The notes beneath the pieces are model-generated. The model did not search any database. It was given only the letters and a program-made list of their open reading frames with translations, and was not told the origin of the DNA. From Pisolithus tinctorius (Eukaryota > Basidiomycota > Agaricomycetes > Boletales > Pisolithaceae): DNA of 64,000 bases. Below are positions 41,501 through 53,229 of the stretch, piece after piece; the stretch's first letter is position 1, and every line of letters starts with the position of its first letter. Where the stretch lies: NCBI GenBank assembly GCA_024663395.1, contig JANFAH010000021.1, positions 682,001 through 746,000 on the forward strand, in the 5' to 3' direction. The position numbers and the translations under genes were made by a program.

Positions 41501-43990
41501 TCCGTTTTGACTTCTGATGTCTGAAATTCTTGACAACTTCTTGAGATCCGAATCAGAGATCACGAACGAGGAAAATATATCCCAGAGGGAGGGGTATAGC
41601 TGGGAATGTAGGAGACACCTGTAAAGAGAGTACCCAGAGAAGTACGAAGAGGTACATGGAGCCCTCGAAACAGGCGTGCGTGAGTCCTATCACTAATAAC
41701 ATGGGGTCTGCGTAATGGAAAGCCAGAAAAAGAAACTAGAGAAATTCAGGGAGTAGAGAAGTGCTCTATACCATAGTGATGGCGAGGGGAGGAAGTGGGA
41801 CATATGAGGGACTTGATGGTGGGGACAAGTTGTACTTGTACTGGCTTGTGACATGCTGGTTGTGCATCTGGGAAACAGCTATGCGACACGGCTGTTGACA
41901 AGCCTTTCGTACTTGAGGAAGCCCTCTCATTGGCCAATAAGTGTTTTACCGAGCGCGAAAGGAGCGTTACGACAAGTCACTTCCAAACGGAGGCATCCAT
42001 ACACTGCTCATCCCCTCGGGTAGTTTTGCAGATGTGAGAAGAGTAAAACCTGCCGATATCAATTTCGTCATCGACATGCAGGAGACGGCAGTGGAAAGCC
42101 AAGCATTGAGCGTCAGATATAATTGTCCTTTAATACGAGAATTACTATACCTTACCAAAGCTCCTCTGCGAGCATCACCATGTGCTACATTTAATTTCTC
42201 CTCTTCTTTGAAGCATATGTAGTCCTTGTCTTCCTAGTCACCCAACTAGGCTCACTACCGTGGAGTATTGAGAGGCAATAACCTTCGATGCAAGGATGTG
42301 GATGACCTTCCTTGATCGGCGTCCATAACCCTTCCCATAACCAAACCTGTATGCCAGATTGGTGACAGTGAATAAACAGGTCACCATCAGTTAAAGTGTT
42401 ATTGTAGTTGTTAGCCGATGACAGGGGAATATCTATTGGCTCCATGCTGCGAGAGAAGTACCAAGACACAGTATCCTCCCGGCTTTGAATAGCTTTCTCG
42501 TGCCTTTGAAAAGTACCGGGAGTCTCCTGAGAGCACCGCAATGGCTTTGGAGGATCTACAAAGGTACGGCTATCACGGAGGCCGGATGAGCATGTAAATT
42601 GCACTGCATCTGTGGTTCTATGACTGCTAGGGCTGGCCGCTCTACAGCTAGTAAAATGATAATATGAGCTTGGGCTGACAGCAGCGCTGGAAGTATGGAA
42701 GTTTACTCACGTCTGCATGTCTGTCCATGACACTTCAAATGGAATTAGGGACATGAGGGACGCATTACCTTGATTCCCCCCATGTTGGCTAATGCAGCAT
42801 TGGTCAGTAATAATTTGTATTCGCTCAATCAACTATCAACTAACCCCTGATGATGACTGGTAATTATAACGGAAGAATTATTGGCAACACCGAGGCATCG
42901 CTCGGGCTTCCAGTTAGTGTCCTTTGATCTTTGAGGACAATTGCACCGTTAATTAAAGAAGGATGTTGGAATTATGACAACATACTTGGTGGCCCCTTTT
43001 ACCCTTTGTTGAAGTGGATGTATGAAAGTCTGTTGACGGATTGGAATGGCCTGGTGGATAGTCAGGATACTCAGAATTGATTCACAGTGTTATTATGCTC
43101 ACATCTATTTCTAGCTCCTGCCCCACAGGTGGAGGTGATGCCACATGAAAAACAACTTTGTGCACTGGCTCAATCATAGCCTAAAGGTTCCGGCTGCTTG
43201 CTCAATGGTGAAGAGTTATATATCTGCTTGCGACTAGTAGTGACCAGGTAAGTGGGATAAAAGCTGATGATGGCAGTGTGTCTGACCTTTCTAGAGCGGG
43301 GAAGCAGCAGATCGTATCTGGCTCAAACGTTCCTTCACTTCGGCGACAACGAGCGCACCACCTAAGCAACAGTCGACGTTATGTAATCATTGAGCATGTA
43401 GGCCAGACAACAGTCGCATTTCAGCAGGAAGCAACATACATGGTCACTCAGCGCTTCAGTAGAGTCATGAAGCCTGTATCTGGTGCATCTGATTTGGTCT
43501 GATGGCATCTGCCAGTCAGAACGTCAGCTGAGTTACAGACCAGTGCAGACTGAGTAGACACCTGCAGGTCATCAGGGCTTGTAAACGAATAAACTGAGTT
43601 AGCGAAATTTTCGGAAGTGTTGTGAACTTGTGACTGCACCAAACTACGACTACCACCACTCACACGAGAGCAACGATGGCCCCACCACCTAGTACGACGA
43701 CAATGATGGCTAACACCACCATTGGACAATGACAACAGCCCCACTACGACGATGTGAATGGCCGTCTCTGGGGTCCCAGTTTTCTTCCTGTCTATTTGTA
43801 TCACCTTTTCTTTCTGTCCGGGTATTTGTACTCGTCGGCCTGCCATAGTACTGCTGCTTCACTTCTGCTTACTGAGTTACCTCTGCAACTATGTGCTTAC
43901 TATCTAGTTCGAGCGTCGGAACTCATTAACAGTTCTTGACTGAGAAATACAACTACTACAACAAGAGTCCGTGTAAAGCCTTCATATCTG
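41501..43990. other. Mostly unassigned; hypothetical exon at 42191-42604
   Basis: Only one protein-like frame stands out (see 42191-42604). 43640-43760 has CACCAC/GACGAC-rich simple sequence. No other gene is supported. Confidence 0.35.
42191..42604 (-). CDS. Hypothetical protein (possible exon), 137 codons
   Basis: Minus-strand frame with a balanced, Trp-rich composition (SREDTVSWYFSRSMEP, LTDGDLFIHCHQSGIQVWLW, EPSWVTRKT). The GDLFIH...VWLW...WVT spacing looks like a small beta-rich domain, but I do not recognise a family. The start is uncertain and upstream exons may exist. Confidence 0.35.
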   Translation of the reverse strand: MQFTCSSGLRDSRTFVDPPKPLRCSQETPGTFQRHEKAIQSREDTVSWYFSRSMEPIDIPLSSANNYNNTLTDGDLFIHCHQSGIQVWLWEGLWTPIKEGHPHPCIEGYCLSILHGSEPSWVTRKTRTTYASKKRRN

Positions 43991-44095
43991 TTATGTGAAC
44001 TGATCCCACTCTGGTGGAATCACGTGCACCTGGAGGACCCAGTTTACGCCATTCCCGGCCTCCCGCTTCCAACATTTAAGTGTAGCACTTGGCGA

Positions 44096-44100
44096 CCCTG
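44096..44100. repeat. Target-site duplication CCCTG, left
   Basis: Perfect 5-bp match with 44675-44679, directly adjoining the TG of the solo LTR. Confidence 0.9.
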
Positions 44101-44674
44101 TGTCATGACCGTGCCTAGACCGCCCCAGACCGGCTCTACCCTGGTCTCGACCGGTCCTGTCCAACCCTTGCCCCGGTCCCGGCCTTGATCCTTCGACCCA
44201 GAAACGTGTTAGCTCGCGAGGCACTGCAAGGCAGTGCCCAGTCGAGTTGTCCCCTCAGTTAGTACCGGGCCGGCGTAACACCCGGCCCAGCCACATCCTC
44301 TGCCCCGGTTCCCGGTAATCCCTTGTTCATACTCTTTGCTTGATAAGATTCTTTGTAACACTACTTACCAATCATCGCTGTACCGGCGCAGACCGGTCTC
44401 CGGTGCTACGTTACACTTAGGTTACTTCTAGTATTTAAGCCGTAGGATATTCTGTTTAGCCTCAGTCTGAAATCAACTTAGTTCCCATCTTAACCCGGTC
44501 TCCCTGTTCATCTGTCTTCTGCTTCTCGACTGGACTACGGCCCACGCAAGGGAATAGCGCTGCGTCATCAGTCGCTAAGTCCAACAGTCCAAAACCTTCG
44601 ATATCTCGTGTTACCCTCTGACCCCCGACCGGACTCCGGGCCGGCCTTGGACCGGTAAAGACCCGGACTTAACA
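44101..44674 (+). mobile_element. Solo LTR, 574 bp
   Basis: It runs from TGTCATGACC to CTTAACA and is flanked by CCCTG on both sides. It is GC- and CG-rich (CCGGTC, CCGGCC words) with a TATTTAAG promoter-like box near 44436. There is no internal sequence, so it is the product of LTR-LTR recombination. The family is different from the other LTRs in the window. High CG content and a perfect duplication indicate a recent insertion. Confidence 0.9.
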
Positions 44675-44679
44675 CCCTG
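44675..44679. repeat. Target-site duplication CCCTG, right
   Basis: Matches 44096-44100. Confidence 0.9.
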
Positions 44680-45814
44680 CCAGATACCAGAGTGTGATAT
44701 ACATCAAGTTAGGATGGGGTGCCGATTTGACGCAAGTCCAAGCACGGAGGAGAGCCATCTCCTGGTATTCGGTGCTTGGCATCCTCACAAGTGACATGGA
44801 GGTACGTAATAAAAATCGGTGGAGACGAGGGAAACGCCTCAAATCATCCCGCCATTCAGTAGAGTGATTCCAAGGACGACGCTGGCGAGGAGAGCGGCCC
44901 TGATGCATACATTAGACCATGCGATGCCAATACCAGCCAAAACACGAACCCGAAGGAATTCCTTTTCATTCAGCTTAAGAGCTGTAAGTTTAGGCGCAAC
45001 TTCACTGATGCGCCTTAGTATATCGCGGTCAGCTGGATCGAAGTCGATGTGTAATGTGGTTAGTGTTGAAGCGGATGAGGCCAATGACTTTAACATCTGG
45101 GGGAATGCCATGTTGTCCTCAGGCCCTAAGTCTATGACACTGAGGCGCTCCACACGCATGTGATCGATGAGGGGTGCAACACAAACTGTGGCAGCAGCTA
45201 CATCCGTGAGACGCAGAAAGGGAGTGTTGTCCAATTGACACAGATCGCCGCAATAAGAAAGTAGACGTAAATACTGCACATTTTTTGCTTTGTGGAGGAA
45301 GTGGCATAGAACAGTGTGTGGTGCGTTCGTGGATAAGTTTTGCAGAGTCTTGAAGTTGGCAGAACGTAAGATGTGAACCCAGGACGAATGAGACAACCCG
45401 GTCAGATGAAGTTCAAGGTCTTCCAGATGCCGGAGCAGTGCAAGACATTGGCGGAGTGCTCGAAGGGCTGAAAGACCAGCATTGAACTTCACATGAAAAG
45501 ACCTCACTCCTGACGCAACTACGTGACTTTGTGATGCCTGGGCCGCAAACTTGCCAAGAGAGTCTTCAGTTGTAAGAGTCACTATATCCTGAAGCAGCCA
45601 GACACAGTGAGATTATATCAAAGATGGATCACAAAGCGAGGCGTACCCTTACAGGCGCAAGCTGGGAAAGCTGTCAACCAGGATCATGTGTCATTAGCAT
45701 TGGATTAGTCTGGTGAAGATGTGCAGACTACATATGTGGTTGGCCCATCCACGAGTGTAGTACCTCATGGCTGAGGGTAGGGACTAACTCGACATCCAGA
45801 GCTTGAGCATTCAT

Positions 45815-46444
45815 ATACTGACATATGTTCTTTGTCTGTAGGCCTCATGGCAGTCATCCCCAAATGTGCAGCCAAAGAGCCTTTGAAAGGAACATGCTTC
45901 AAGCTTCAAGACGGCTCTTGCATTCTCTAATCATGAGTCCGAACTCCAACTTGCATGGGAGGGGAGAACGATATATCTATAATCTAACTTAAGTAAAATG
46001 TTCATAGCTAACTAATAGAAGATAGCGACGCCCGTCACTGGTGGCAGACGCCTTGTTTACGGACGGTCATAAATAAGTTTCTCGACCAAGTACTTACAGT
46101 AAAATAGGTACTTACAAGTCATGCATTGCACCAAACATGTGCATGATCTCATATCACAAGAGAATCGATACCCAGAACCACCTTGCCGCTAGTGCTGCCC
46201 CGACTCAACCGCCCGACATGAACGAGAGCGTCAGGACACGCGACTGCAGCTGCGCCATCGTTTGGGATGTTGGGCACGTAGCCGCGCTGCTGACTTATCC
46301 TTCAAACGCGCGCTTGACCGTGAACGTGACTGGATGTCCCTTGACCAAGAACGCGAGTGTGGGTGACCACAGCCACGAGACCACATGGGAGTGTATGCGA
46401 AAGTCATGAAGAAAGTCGCGCCTAGCTGAGAACCACAAACTTTG
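45815..46444. other. Unassigned intergenic sequence
   Basis: Probable upstream region of the LRR gene. A short plus-strand frame at 46137-46409 has no recognised motif. Confidence 0.35.
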
Positions 46445-47128
46445 CGGATGGGTCCGGAATGTTAGAGGAGATGTGAGCAAGGTGAGGACACAAGTCTTAG
46501 ATAAGAGTCAACCGTGTTGTACCAAAAAGGGACCCACCAAGACAACAGTTTGCTGGCTGACATTGACGGGTATGATGTGGTAATTTAGCATGGGTGGACT
46601 CGACTCGCCGAGGGCAGCTGTGGCAGGCGGGGAAGTGCGAGTGCGATGATAACGAGGTAGTTGTGGAATGTGCACATCCCGGATGCACCTGCAACTGACG
46701 AAGCAACGAGATATCAGACAGTTCGGGGGAAAAAATCAACAAAGCAGCAGACGGAAAGTTACCTATTCAATATCGTTGTCACCACCAAATGTCCGTTTGC
46801 GCGTCGCAGGGTATATTCAGAGGCCTGTGAATGCACGAGCAGGACCCACAATGGCGGGTATCCACACACGCGCACCACAATATTCAGAGGCTTGTGAGAG
46901 CACGAGCAGGGCCCACAACGGTGGGTATCCACACACGTGCACCACATGGGACCAGGTGAGTCTGAGAGCATTGAGAAGAAGCTACGATGCAGCACACGCA
47001 AGCAGGGGATTATGTAAGTCGCACTCAGAGAAGTCATCACGTGACCGACTTTGGATTCGCGACTCAGTGGTATTACAGTCATTATGTGTTGTGCGGAATT
47101 ACAGTACATTCGCTAGTCATGAAATCAT
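46445..47128 (+). repeat. 680-bp dispersed repeat, copy 2
   Basis: Partner of 34030-34713. Right of 47128 a short acidic minus-strand frame (EANEDEEDEEPDDELVES, about 47216-47340) may belong to the element that ended here. Confidence 0.75.
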
Positions 47129-47427
47129 CTTGGGTGGGTTGGCGGGCAAAGGACAGAAGTTCAGATTTGGTGTATCCTGGTCATCGCAGTACTTATGCCT
47201 GATTGTCAGTGAGGGCACACACGAAATATAGACTCGACTAACTCATCATCCGGTTCCTCGTCTTCCTCATCTTCATTTGCCTCTGCCATTTCCTCGTCCT
47301 CACGAGTCGCCTCCGGTATGGTTCTTCGCAATGGTGAGCATGATGCACGAGAAAGTATGGGGTTGCATTGTATGCCAGTCTGTACTAATATGCGTTTTGA
47401 ACATCCAGTTGTTTATGTGACACCCGG

Positions 47428-47539
47428 AGTAGCCCGTGGAAGCTACCTTAGTACCCAGAGTAGCCCGAGGGAGCTACCCTAGTACCCAGAGTCACCCGAG
47501 GGAGCTACCCTAGTACCCGGAGTAGCCCGAGGGAGCTAC
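47428..47539 (+). repeat. 31-bp tandem repeat, 3.6 copies
   Basis: Unit AGTAGCCCGAGGGAGCTACC plus CTAGTACCCAG. The inner part AGCCCGAGGGAGCT is partly self-complementary. It lies in non-coding sequence. Confidence 0.85.
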
Positions 47540-48728
47540 CAAGTCGTGTGAAAATGCTGCCTATGTCAGATTTTCTCACGTGCTCAGCTCTGCTGTATTT
47601 CTCAGATTAATATACGTCTGCGTAATATGTAAGTACTTATTACGAAGAAGGTCACGCAGGTGCACATCGGGTAGAATAACTAACCAACTCGGGATGGGCC
47701 GCTTACAGTAGATTAAACTTTGCTTGGATTTTTTTTTTTGGGAAAATATACATACAGTTAAATCGCCCATAACGTGTCGTGGGGGACCACCAAGATACAA
47801 CACGAAAAAAGTCTCATGGTGTGACCCCTGTGAGTACTCCAGCCAAATGTGTGTCACAACTATCACTATATCACATTCACTACTACCGGTACTACTAGAT
47901 AGTTACGAAGTTATCCAGTTAAATATGTATCGAGAGAGGCCTTCTTTACAAGAAGTAATGTTTCCTGTTGCACATGAGCTCTGAGATCTGAATATCCGAA
48001 GTTGTCTGGATAACTTGAGTGATGCACTCTCCAAAGTCGAGCTGCTCACAGAGTACTCTCCTCCATGGGTGCCCTCTTGGCCCGTCCAGCCTATCTTGTC
48101 ATAATTCAAATAAAGAACAAGAGTTCCCACTTCAAAATCCCCTATAAATGTTATTGATCATACAAATTGTGAACTGATACCACTCCCAACTCTGTACGAA
48201 TGTATTTAGTCCGAACAGAGTGGCAAAGAAGAAGCCACTTGCAAAAAATGCGAGGTACGCCTAGTGTTCTAACTATCCATTCTGTAGAAATCTGTGTGCG
48301 CTCAGGTGACTCAGACGTGTCAATTCGACCGGGTCGACCAAAGAATTCCGCCTATACTGGGACGGATTGACAACTGAGACACAGGAGAAGTATTGCCTCG
48401 AGGCAGAGCGCCTCCAGAAGGATGGAATGTGGACGAAATCATCTGACCTGAGTGTCTGAAATTGAAATCATTGCACCCCACAGGATTCCTCGGACGGGTA
48501 AAGATGTTTCCAGACCAGGACAGCTCCGCATCCTGGAATACAGGTTTGCTTATAGCAACAAGTCTGTGTACCACGAGACATACGCCATGCTTAAAAGTTT
48601 GTGGTGCCTGTGTTATGTACTCCATTTTCAAGGAACTCTGACAGTACATTCGTCGTGTGGTTGAGCACAGTAGTGGTAGCGGAAAGGAGTCTCAGCAAAC
48701 CCCTAGTAGCAGTGTATACCTGTGATAC
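47540..48728. other. Unassigned sequence left of the WD40 gene
   Basis: No supported gene. A minus frame at 48320-48649 lacks recognisable features. An eleven-base T run lies at about 47730. Confidence 0.35.
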
Positions 48729-50351
48729 TTAAGACCAGATTCGAGAGTAACTTTGGGCAGGACTCACAATTTTGATCCAAAGACTATTCAACGAACCTCC
48801 TCGTATGGTAGTATGACCTACGCAAAGGGCCAAAACCAGCAGAATGACACTGAAAAGTAAAAGTAAGCGTGACGTAATGTTTCTGGCGAGGTTTGTAGAA
48901 CGCTAGCACACAAGGTTCAGAAACCAACATGTCTGCTGACATATAGCATGGGCACATTACCATAAAGCGAGGGCAGCAGGTACGCTGAAGTCTCTCATAT
49001 CAAGAACCATAACCTGGGAACTCTTAGTGGGAAGCACAAGTATGGGCGTAGGATTGCGGCGTACCAGCTCGCCAAATAGTAATATAGGTAGCATCCCCCT
49101 TCTGTGATGATCCCAGGGCCACAATACTTTCGTTGCTGTCGAATGACTAGGATTATATCAATCATAAGCAATTTCATGGTAATCGGATATCAACACAACG
49201 TACTGCAACAGCTTGAATAATGTCACCTGCAGCAGTTTCAGACAATGATGCCCAAGTGAAGATGGTGCTGACCTTTCTGATCGAGAACCTGTGTCATACC
49301 CTTTTTACCAACCTCCCAAACGTGCACTTTGCCCGAACTGGTCCCACTAATGATAGCGCCTCCCTGAAGTAAGAACGAAACAGCAACAGGATATACCCCA
49401 TTGGGCTCCTCTGGGGATGGTTCACACCGACCAACATGGTGTGAGTCTCTGAGGCGATAAACGTAAACACCTGCATGCATTGTTCAAACAGCAAGGAGCT
49501 TGCATTTCCCATCAAGTGCCGAGCTTGCTCTGGAATGTTGATTATGACGTGCCCCAAAAAGTGAGGCATCAAACTGGATACCTTACATTTGAGGTGACTG
49601 CAAGATCGGTTCAATGCGCCAAAGCTGAGTGCGAGTACACAAATCCCATGCACTGAGATATAGGTGAATTCATCAGCATCCACTGCAAAATTCACTTTCT
49701 CACATTACACCATGGTTAAGATATGCAGCAACGATCTTGTTGCCATTGTCGTAAAAGTGCAGTGACTGCAGCCAAAGTCTATCGTCATCTCCTGCACAAA
49801 GAACGTCTTCAGAAGGAGATAGTCGTATGCTACCCAGAAAATTGCCTATGATACTTCATTCAGATAATAGTCATTAGTGCCAGTGAAGTGCACGCACCTG
49901 TGGGTGTTTCTGCTGACACCAGTATTAATTGGCCCATACCCACAGCCAAGCGTCGCAAATGAGAGTCGTAATCTATGCAACGCACTTGGCCTCGGACACC
50001 GAACGAGATAGATCTCTGAGAGAGAGCTGTCTGTTTGTGAGACATGTGTGAGGAGAATATACACAGATCAGGCCTAACACCTACCGCACTGAAGTTCTTG
50101 AGCCGCAATACTGCTCCATTTTCACACCCACAGAACAGGATAGCAGGGGCATTAGGATGCCACACAAGTGCAGTGACAGGACTTTCGAATGCTAGCGCAT
50201 ATAAGAGCATGCTGTCTGACACTCTCCATATTATGAGTAGCTTGTCCTCCCCGCCGCTGGCCAAATATGACCCGCACGATGAGAATGCCAGCACATTGAT
50301 GGTATTGCTGTGACCGTTCAGTAAGTCAAAGGTAAGTCGAAATGGTGACAT
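48729..50351 (-). CDS. WD40-repeat protein with C-terminal membrane anchor (gene A)
   Basis: Minus strand, multi-exon. From the Met codon at 50351 the first exon reads LLNGHSNTINVLAFSSCGSYLASGGEDKLLIIW, a canonical WD40 blade, followed by further blades (PVTALVWHPNAPAILFCGCENGAVLRL, VRCIDYDSHLRRLAVGMGQLIL). Later exons give GNFLGSIRLSPSEDVLCAGDDDRL, a GGAIISGTSSGKVHVWEV blade (about 49320-49370), GDIIQAVAV and NESIVALGSSQKGDATYITIWRAG (about 49070-49130). The last exon has a hydrophobic segment VILLVLALCVGHTT and ends at the TAA at 48729. The architecture equals that of gene B at 53230. It would be a beta-propeller anchored to a membrane. I chose 50351 because the gene B start aligns there, although the frame is open further upstream. 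Confidence 0.65.
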
Positions 50352-50515
50352 GTGCAAATTGATCTTCTGGTAAGGAGTAGTGTTGACAGGTTGCAGGTTG
50401 TGTGGTCGCTCCCCATTTCCTATGCCTAACAGCATTGCTCTGAAGATTGACTGACTAGTATTACGACAATCGGTACAAGAACAAAGTAGGACAGTCAAAT
50501 AATCTATTGTGCTCA

Positions 50516-52482
50516 TCACTTCCCACTGCCCGACTGCGGAATTCTCAGTTGTTTACCATACCGGAGTGCATACCAAAGTGGGCGATCTTGCTCCTCTCTT
50601 ATACCTTGAAAACCCTTTCCAGTAATCAAAAAAATGCCCGCCACCGCTATAAGTAAAACAAGAACTTGTGCTAGGCGACTGCTTAGGAATCTGTGGAGCC
50701 TGCTTTCCCCAGCCTCAGTAGCGACAGCAGAGGTAAGAAGGATGGGGTAGGGGATATGCCAGACAAAGAATGGAGATAAGGGTCCAGCAATATGACAGAG
50801 TGCCTTTACCAGGGATGACGCACTGGATCCTAAAGGACCAGGAAACAGTGGTAATAGCCCTGATACTCAACTCATGTATGTGATACTAGTGAAAATGCCT
50901 TGTCAGATCGAACAAATCAGTTCATAAGGAACTTACAGAGAGTACATGAGAAACTCTGAAAATGGGAGCAGCTAAACCATGCCAGTATGTACGGAGCTGT
51001 GGTGGTGCAATGTGGGTACCAAATGGGATTAAATCAATCGCATCACGGTACTTACCCAATGTCCAGTCTTGCTCCAGTTATTCCCATCCACACCTGCCTG
51101 ATGGTCGGGGACGAGACAATCCGGGACAAGCATCAGCTCTTCTTCTAGGGTGGTGTGGGTCTGAACATCCAGTGCATGACGTGAGCCCTTCAAACAATCC
51201 AAGTCGCTCCTAAGAGCATCAATGGTAGCCTTGATCTTGCATAAGGAATCTATCATGAAGTCTGCATCATGAACATGGTCCATAAGGTTGGTCACGCCCC
51301 AGGACAGGTCGTCTATGCCAGCTAATGCCTGTAGGAATAATGCTGTGTGCGTATTTTGCACACCCTTGATGACTTCCATGCTGTTCTCCAAGGCCTTGAA
51401 GTGCGTAACTACCGAAGTTTGTGACAGCAGCAACCGCCCCAATGGCTCTGAAATCCATTGGTAGAAGCTAGCTGAAGAAACAACTAAGAGGTGGGTTCGT
51501 ATGGAGGTGCAATGGCTAGTGGTTACATACATCCCTCCTGTAGCTTCCGCTCGAAGTTGTTTTTGCTTGATACCAGATTTCTTTCGAGTTCTTTAAGGGT
51601 TATTTCAACGTCTTTCAAGCTTTGCCCTTGTGAATTTATTTTATCCTGAGAAATATTTATATCAGCATTACTGCTACAAGACGTTCACACTAACCAACTG
51701 CTCAGATCCCTTCCTTTGCAGCCGCCACACTTTTCCGTCCAGAATGTCCAAATCATGTCGTAATTCCGCAACTTCTTGTTGCTTATTGTCTAGCTGGCCA
51801 TCGTGATTTTCCAGCCAGGTCATCAAGTCCTGAATATGGCAGTGGATTTGTTGTACCTCGTCGATCATGGTAGTGGCATACTATAGCATTCATGAGTATC
51901 CAAATATGAAGGGAAAGGTGAAAATGAACCTCACCATATCTCCGCTTCTTCTCTTTGGCCTGCTCAGTTTTTTTGTGGTGGGTAGTGACATAGATACCAT
52001 CCCTGCGCTCCCAGCCACCCAAATTAGTGCAGTCTTCGTCCAGACTTTGTCGGGTAGGGGATGCAGTTGCCACTGTGTTGGGGGACTGAGGTGTCTGGAT
52101 AAACATCTGGGCTAGCATCTCGTTGCTGTTACATCTGCGAGTCAGAACTACTGCCATCGTCTAATAATCAGAAAGCTTACCTTGATCCAACGCACAGAAT
52201 CATTTTTAGGATCTGTGATGCTCCAAATAGTGTATCAGGATTTATTGGGCCTTGAATTAGCTCGCATACATCTGCAAGGGAGTCCATAGAATGATCATCA
52301 TTCAGTCTTGCAACGTCCGTCAGTAGATTTGGGTATCGTTCAGAGACGAGGCGAACAAGTGCGGGAACCTCACTAAATTGTATACAGAGTTTACCAGTAC
52401 TGTCCTTGGCAGTTAGATGACTAGAATGGATGTAGTCCTCAATGCATTGCAGGACTTCATGGAATGCTTCAGGCTGTTCCAT
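50516..52482 (-). CDS. Coiled-coil protein with C-terminal membrane segment (gene C)
   Basis: Minus strand, about six exons. Exon 1 (52482-about 52187) starts MEQPEAFHEVLQCIEDYIHS. Then come a basic region (EQAKEKKRRY, about 52141-51930), a heptad-rich coiled coil (IHCHIQDLMTWLENHDGQLDNKQQEVAELRHDLDILD, then KINSQGQSLKDVEITLKELERN, about 51868-51540), and a helical exon (HFKALENSMEVIKGVQNTHTALFLQALAGIDDLSW, about 51480-51055). A small exon (about 50999-50940) and a last exon (about 50835-50516) follow. The last exon has a hydrophobic segment VLVLLIAVAGIFLITG near the C-terminus. The junction at about 51930-51880 is not resolved in frame. I do not recognise the family. It starts divergently from gene B with about 750 bases between, and gene A lies 165 bases downstream on the same strand. 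Confidence 0.5.
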
Positions 52483-53229
52483 GTATGCTGATCAAACAGA
52501 GGGACGATTGTCTTTGTATTCATGCACTTACTAAGTTTAGCATTACAGCAATCGTCACACGTCCATGTGTCGGAAGGCATCCATTGAGTGTGGGCCTGGC
52601 CAATGAAAGAAATTTATAGAAGACTCTGTTTCGTTAAGTAGACATCAAACTACGTCAGAACGAGTACAAGCAGATTGCATCTTCTACCTCCATCACTGCT
52701 CGGCCCGTAGACGGCCAGCATTCTGCGAAATGCAGACAGGACATTCGATATTGTATAGATAATCACGGTGTTAGTATGACATCCACGATTGTGCTATAGC
52801 CAGTTCCCCTGCACGAGTAATAACTGTGGCAAGTTATGGCTGTCTATTTAATCCTCTTCTTATAGTTTTTCGGAAGAGGGTGTAGAGGACAATCTCATGT
52901 GGCTAGAGGACCGCGAAGAGCAAAGTGGTGGCTGTGCCAGGACACCGCACAGGAACGGAGTGCCCGTCCTGTACTCCCCCTGGTCTCGCCCCCGGTGGTA
53001 CCAGTTGCTTTTGAATTTAGATATGCGCATAGCTGAGAGGCCAAGCCTGCCATGCCAACTAAGTAGTACAGAAGTAACAAAACCACCAATGATTGCCTCC
53101 AGCACATATGATCTCACCAATGGCATGCCAATTTTGGCTGGGCAGCACCCCTTTGTTAACTGTTCACGGGTGAATGTGCAACGTTTCGGCCCTGGGACAG
53201 CTTCGAACACTGTCACCAAGTGAATACCC
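52483..53229. other. Divergent intergenic region of genes C and B
   Basis: Presumed promoter region for both genes. The short frames on both strands (52860-53231) have no recognised motif. No clear TATA box was found. Confidence 0.4.

Larger units (their letters stand above)
43991..45814 (-). pseudogene. LRR/F-box-like gene split by a solo LTR
   Basis: Minus strand. A probable start at 45814 (MNAQALDVELVP) is followed by short introns, a main exon (about 45590-44950) with leucine-patterned repeats (LEDLELHLTGL, FKTLQNLST, VQYLRLLSYC, LTTLHIDFD, LTALKLNEKEF), an intron, and a last exon (about 44898) reading WRDDLRRFPRLHRFLL and ending LWYLAG. There the solo LTR at 44101-44674 interrupts it. 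Beyond the LTR the same frame continues (SPSATLKCWKRE ... EWDQFT) to a TAA at 43991. The family is typical of agaricomycete F-box/LRR proteins. No F-box was seen in the short N-terminus. With the LTR in place the protein ends after AGC, losing about 35 residues, so it may be truncated rather than dead. Confidence 0.6.
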
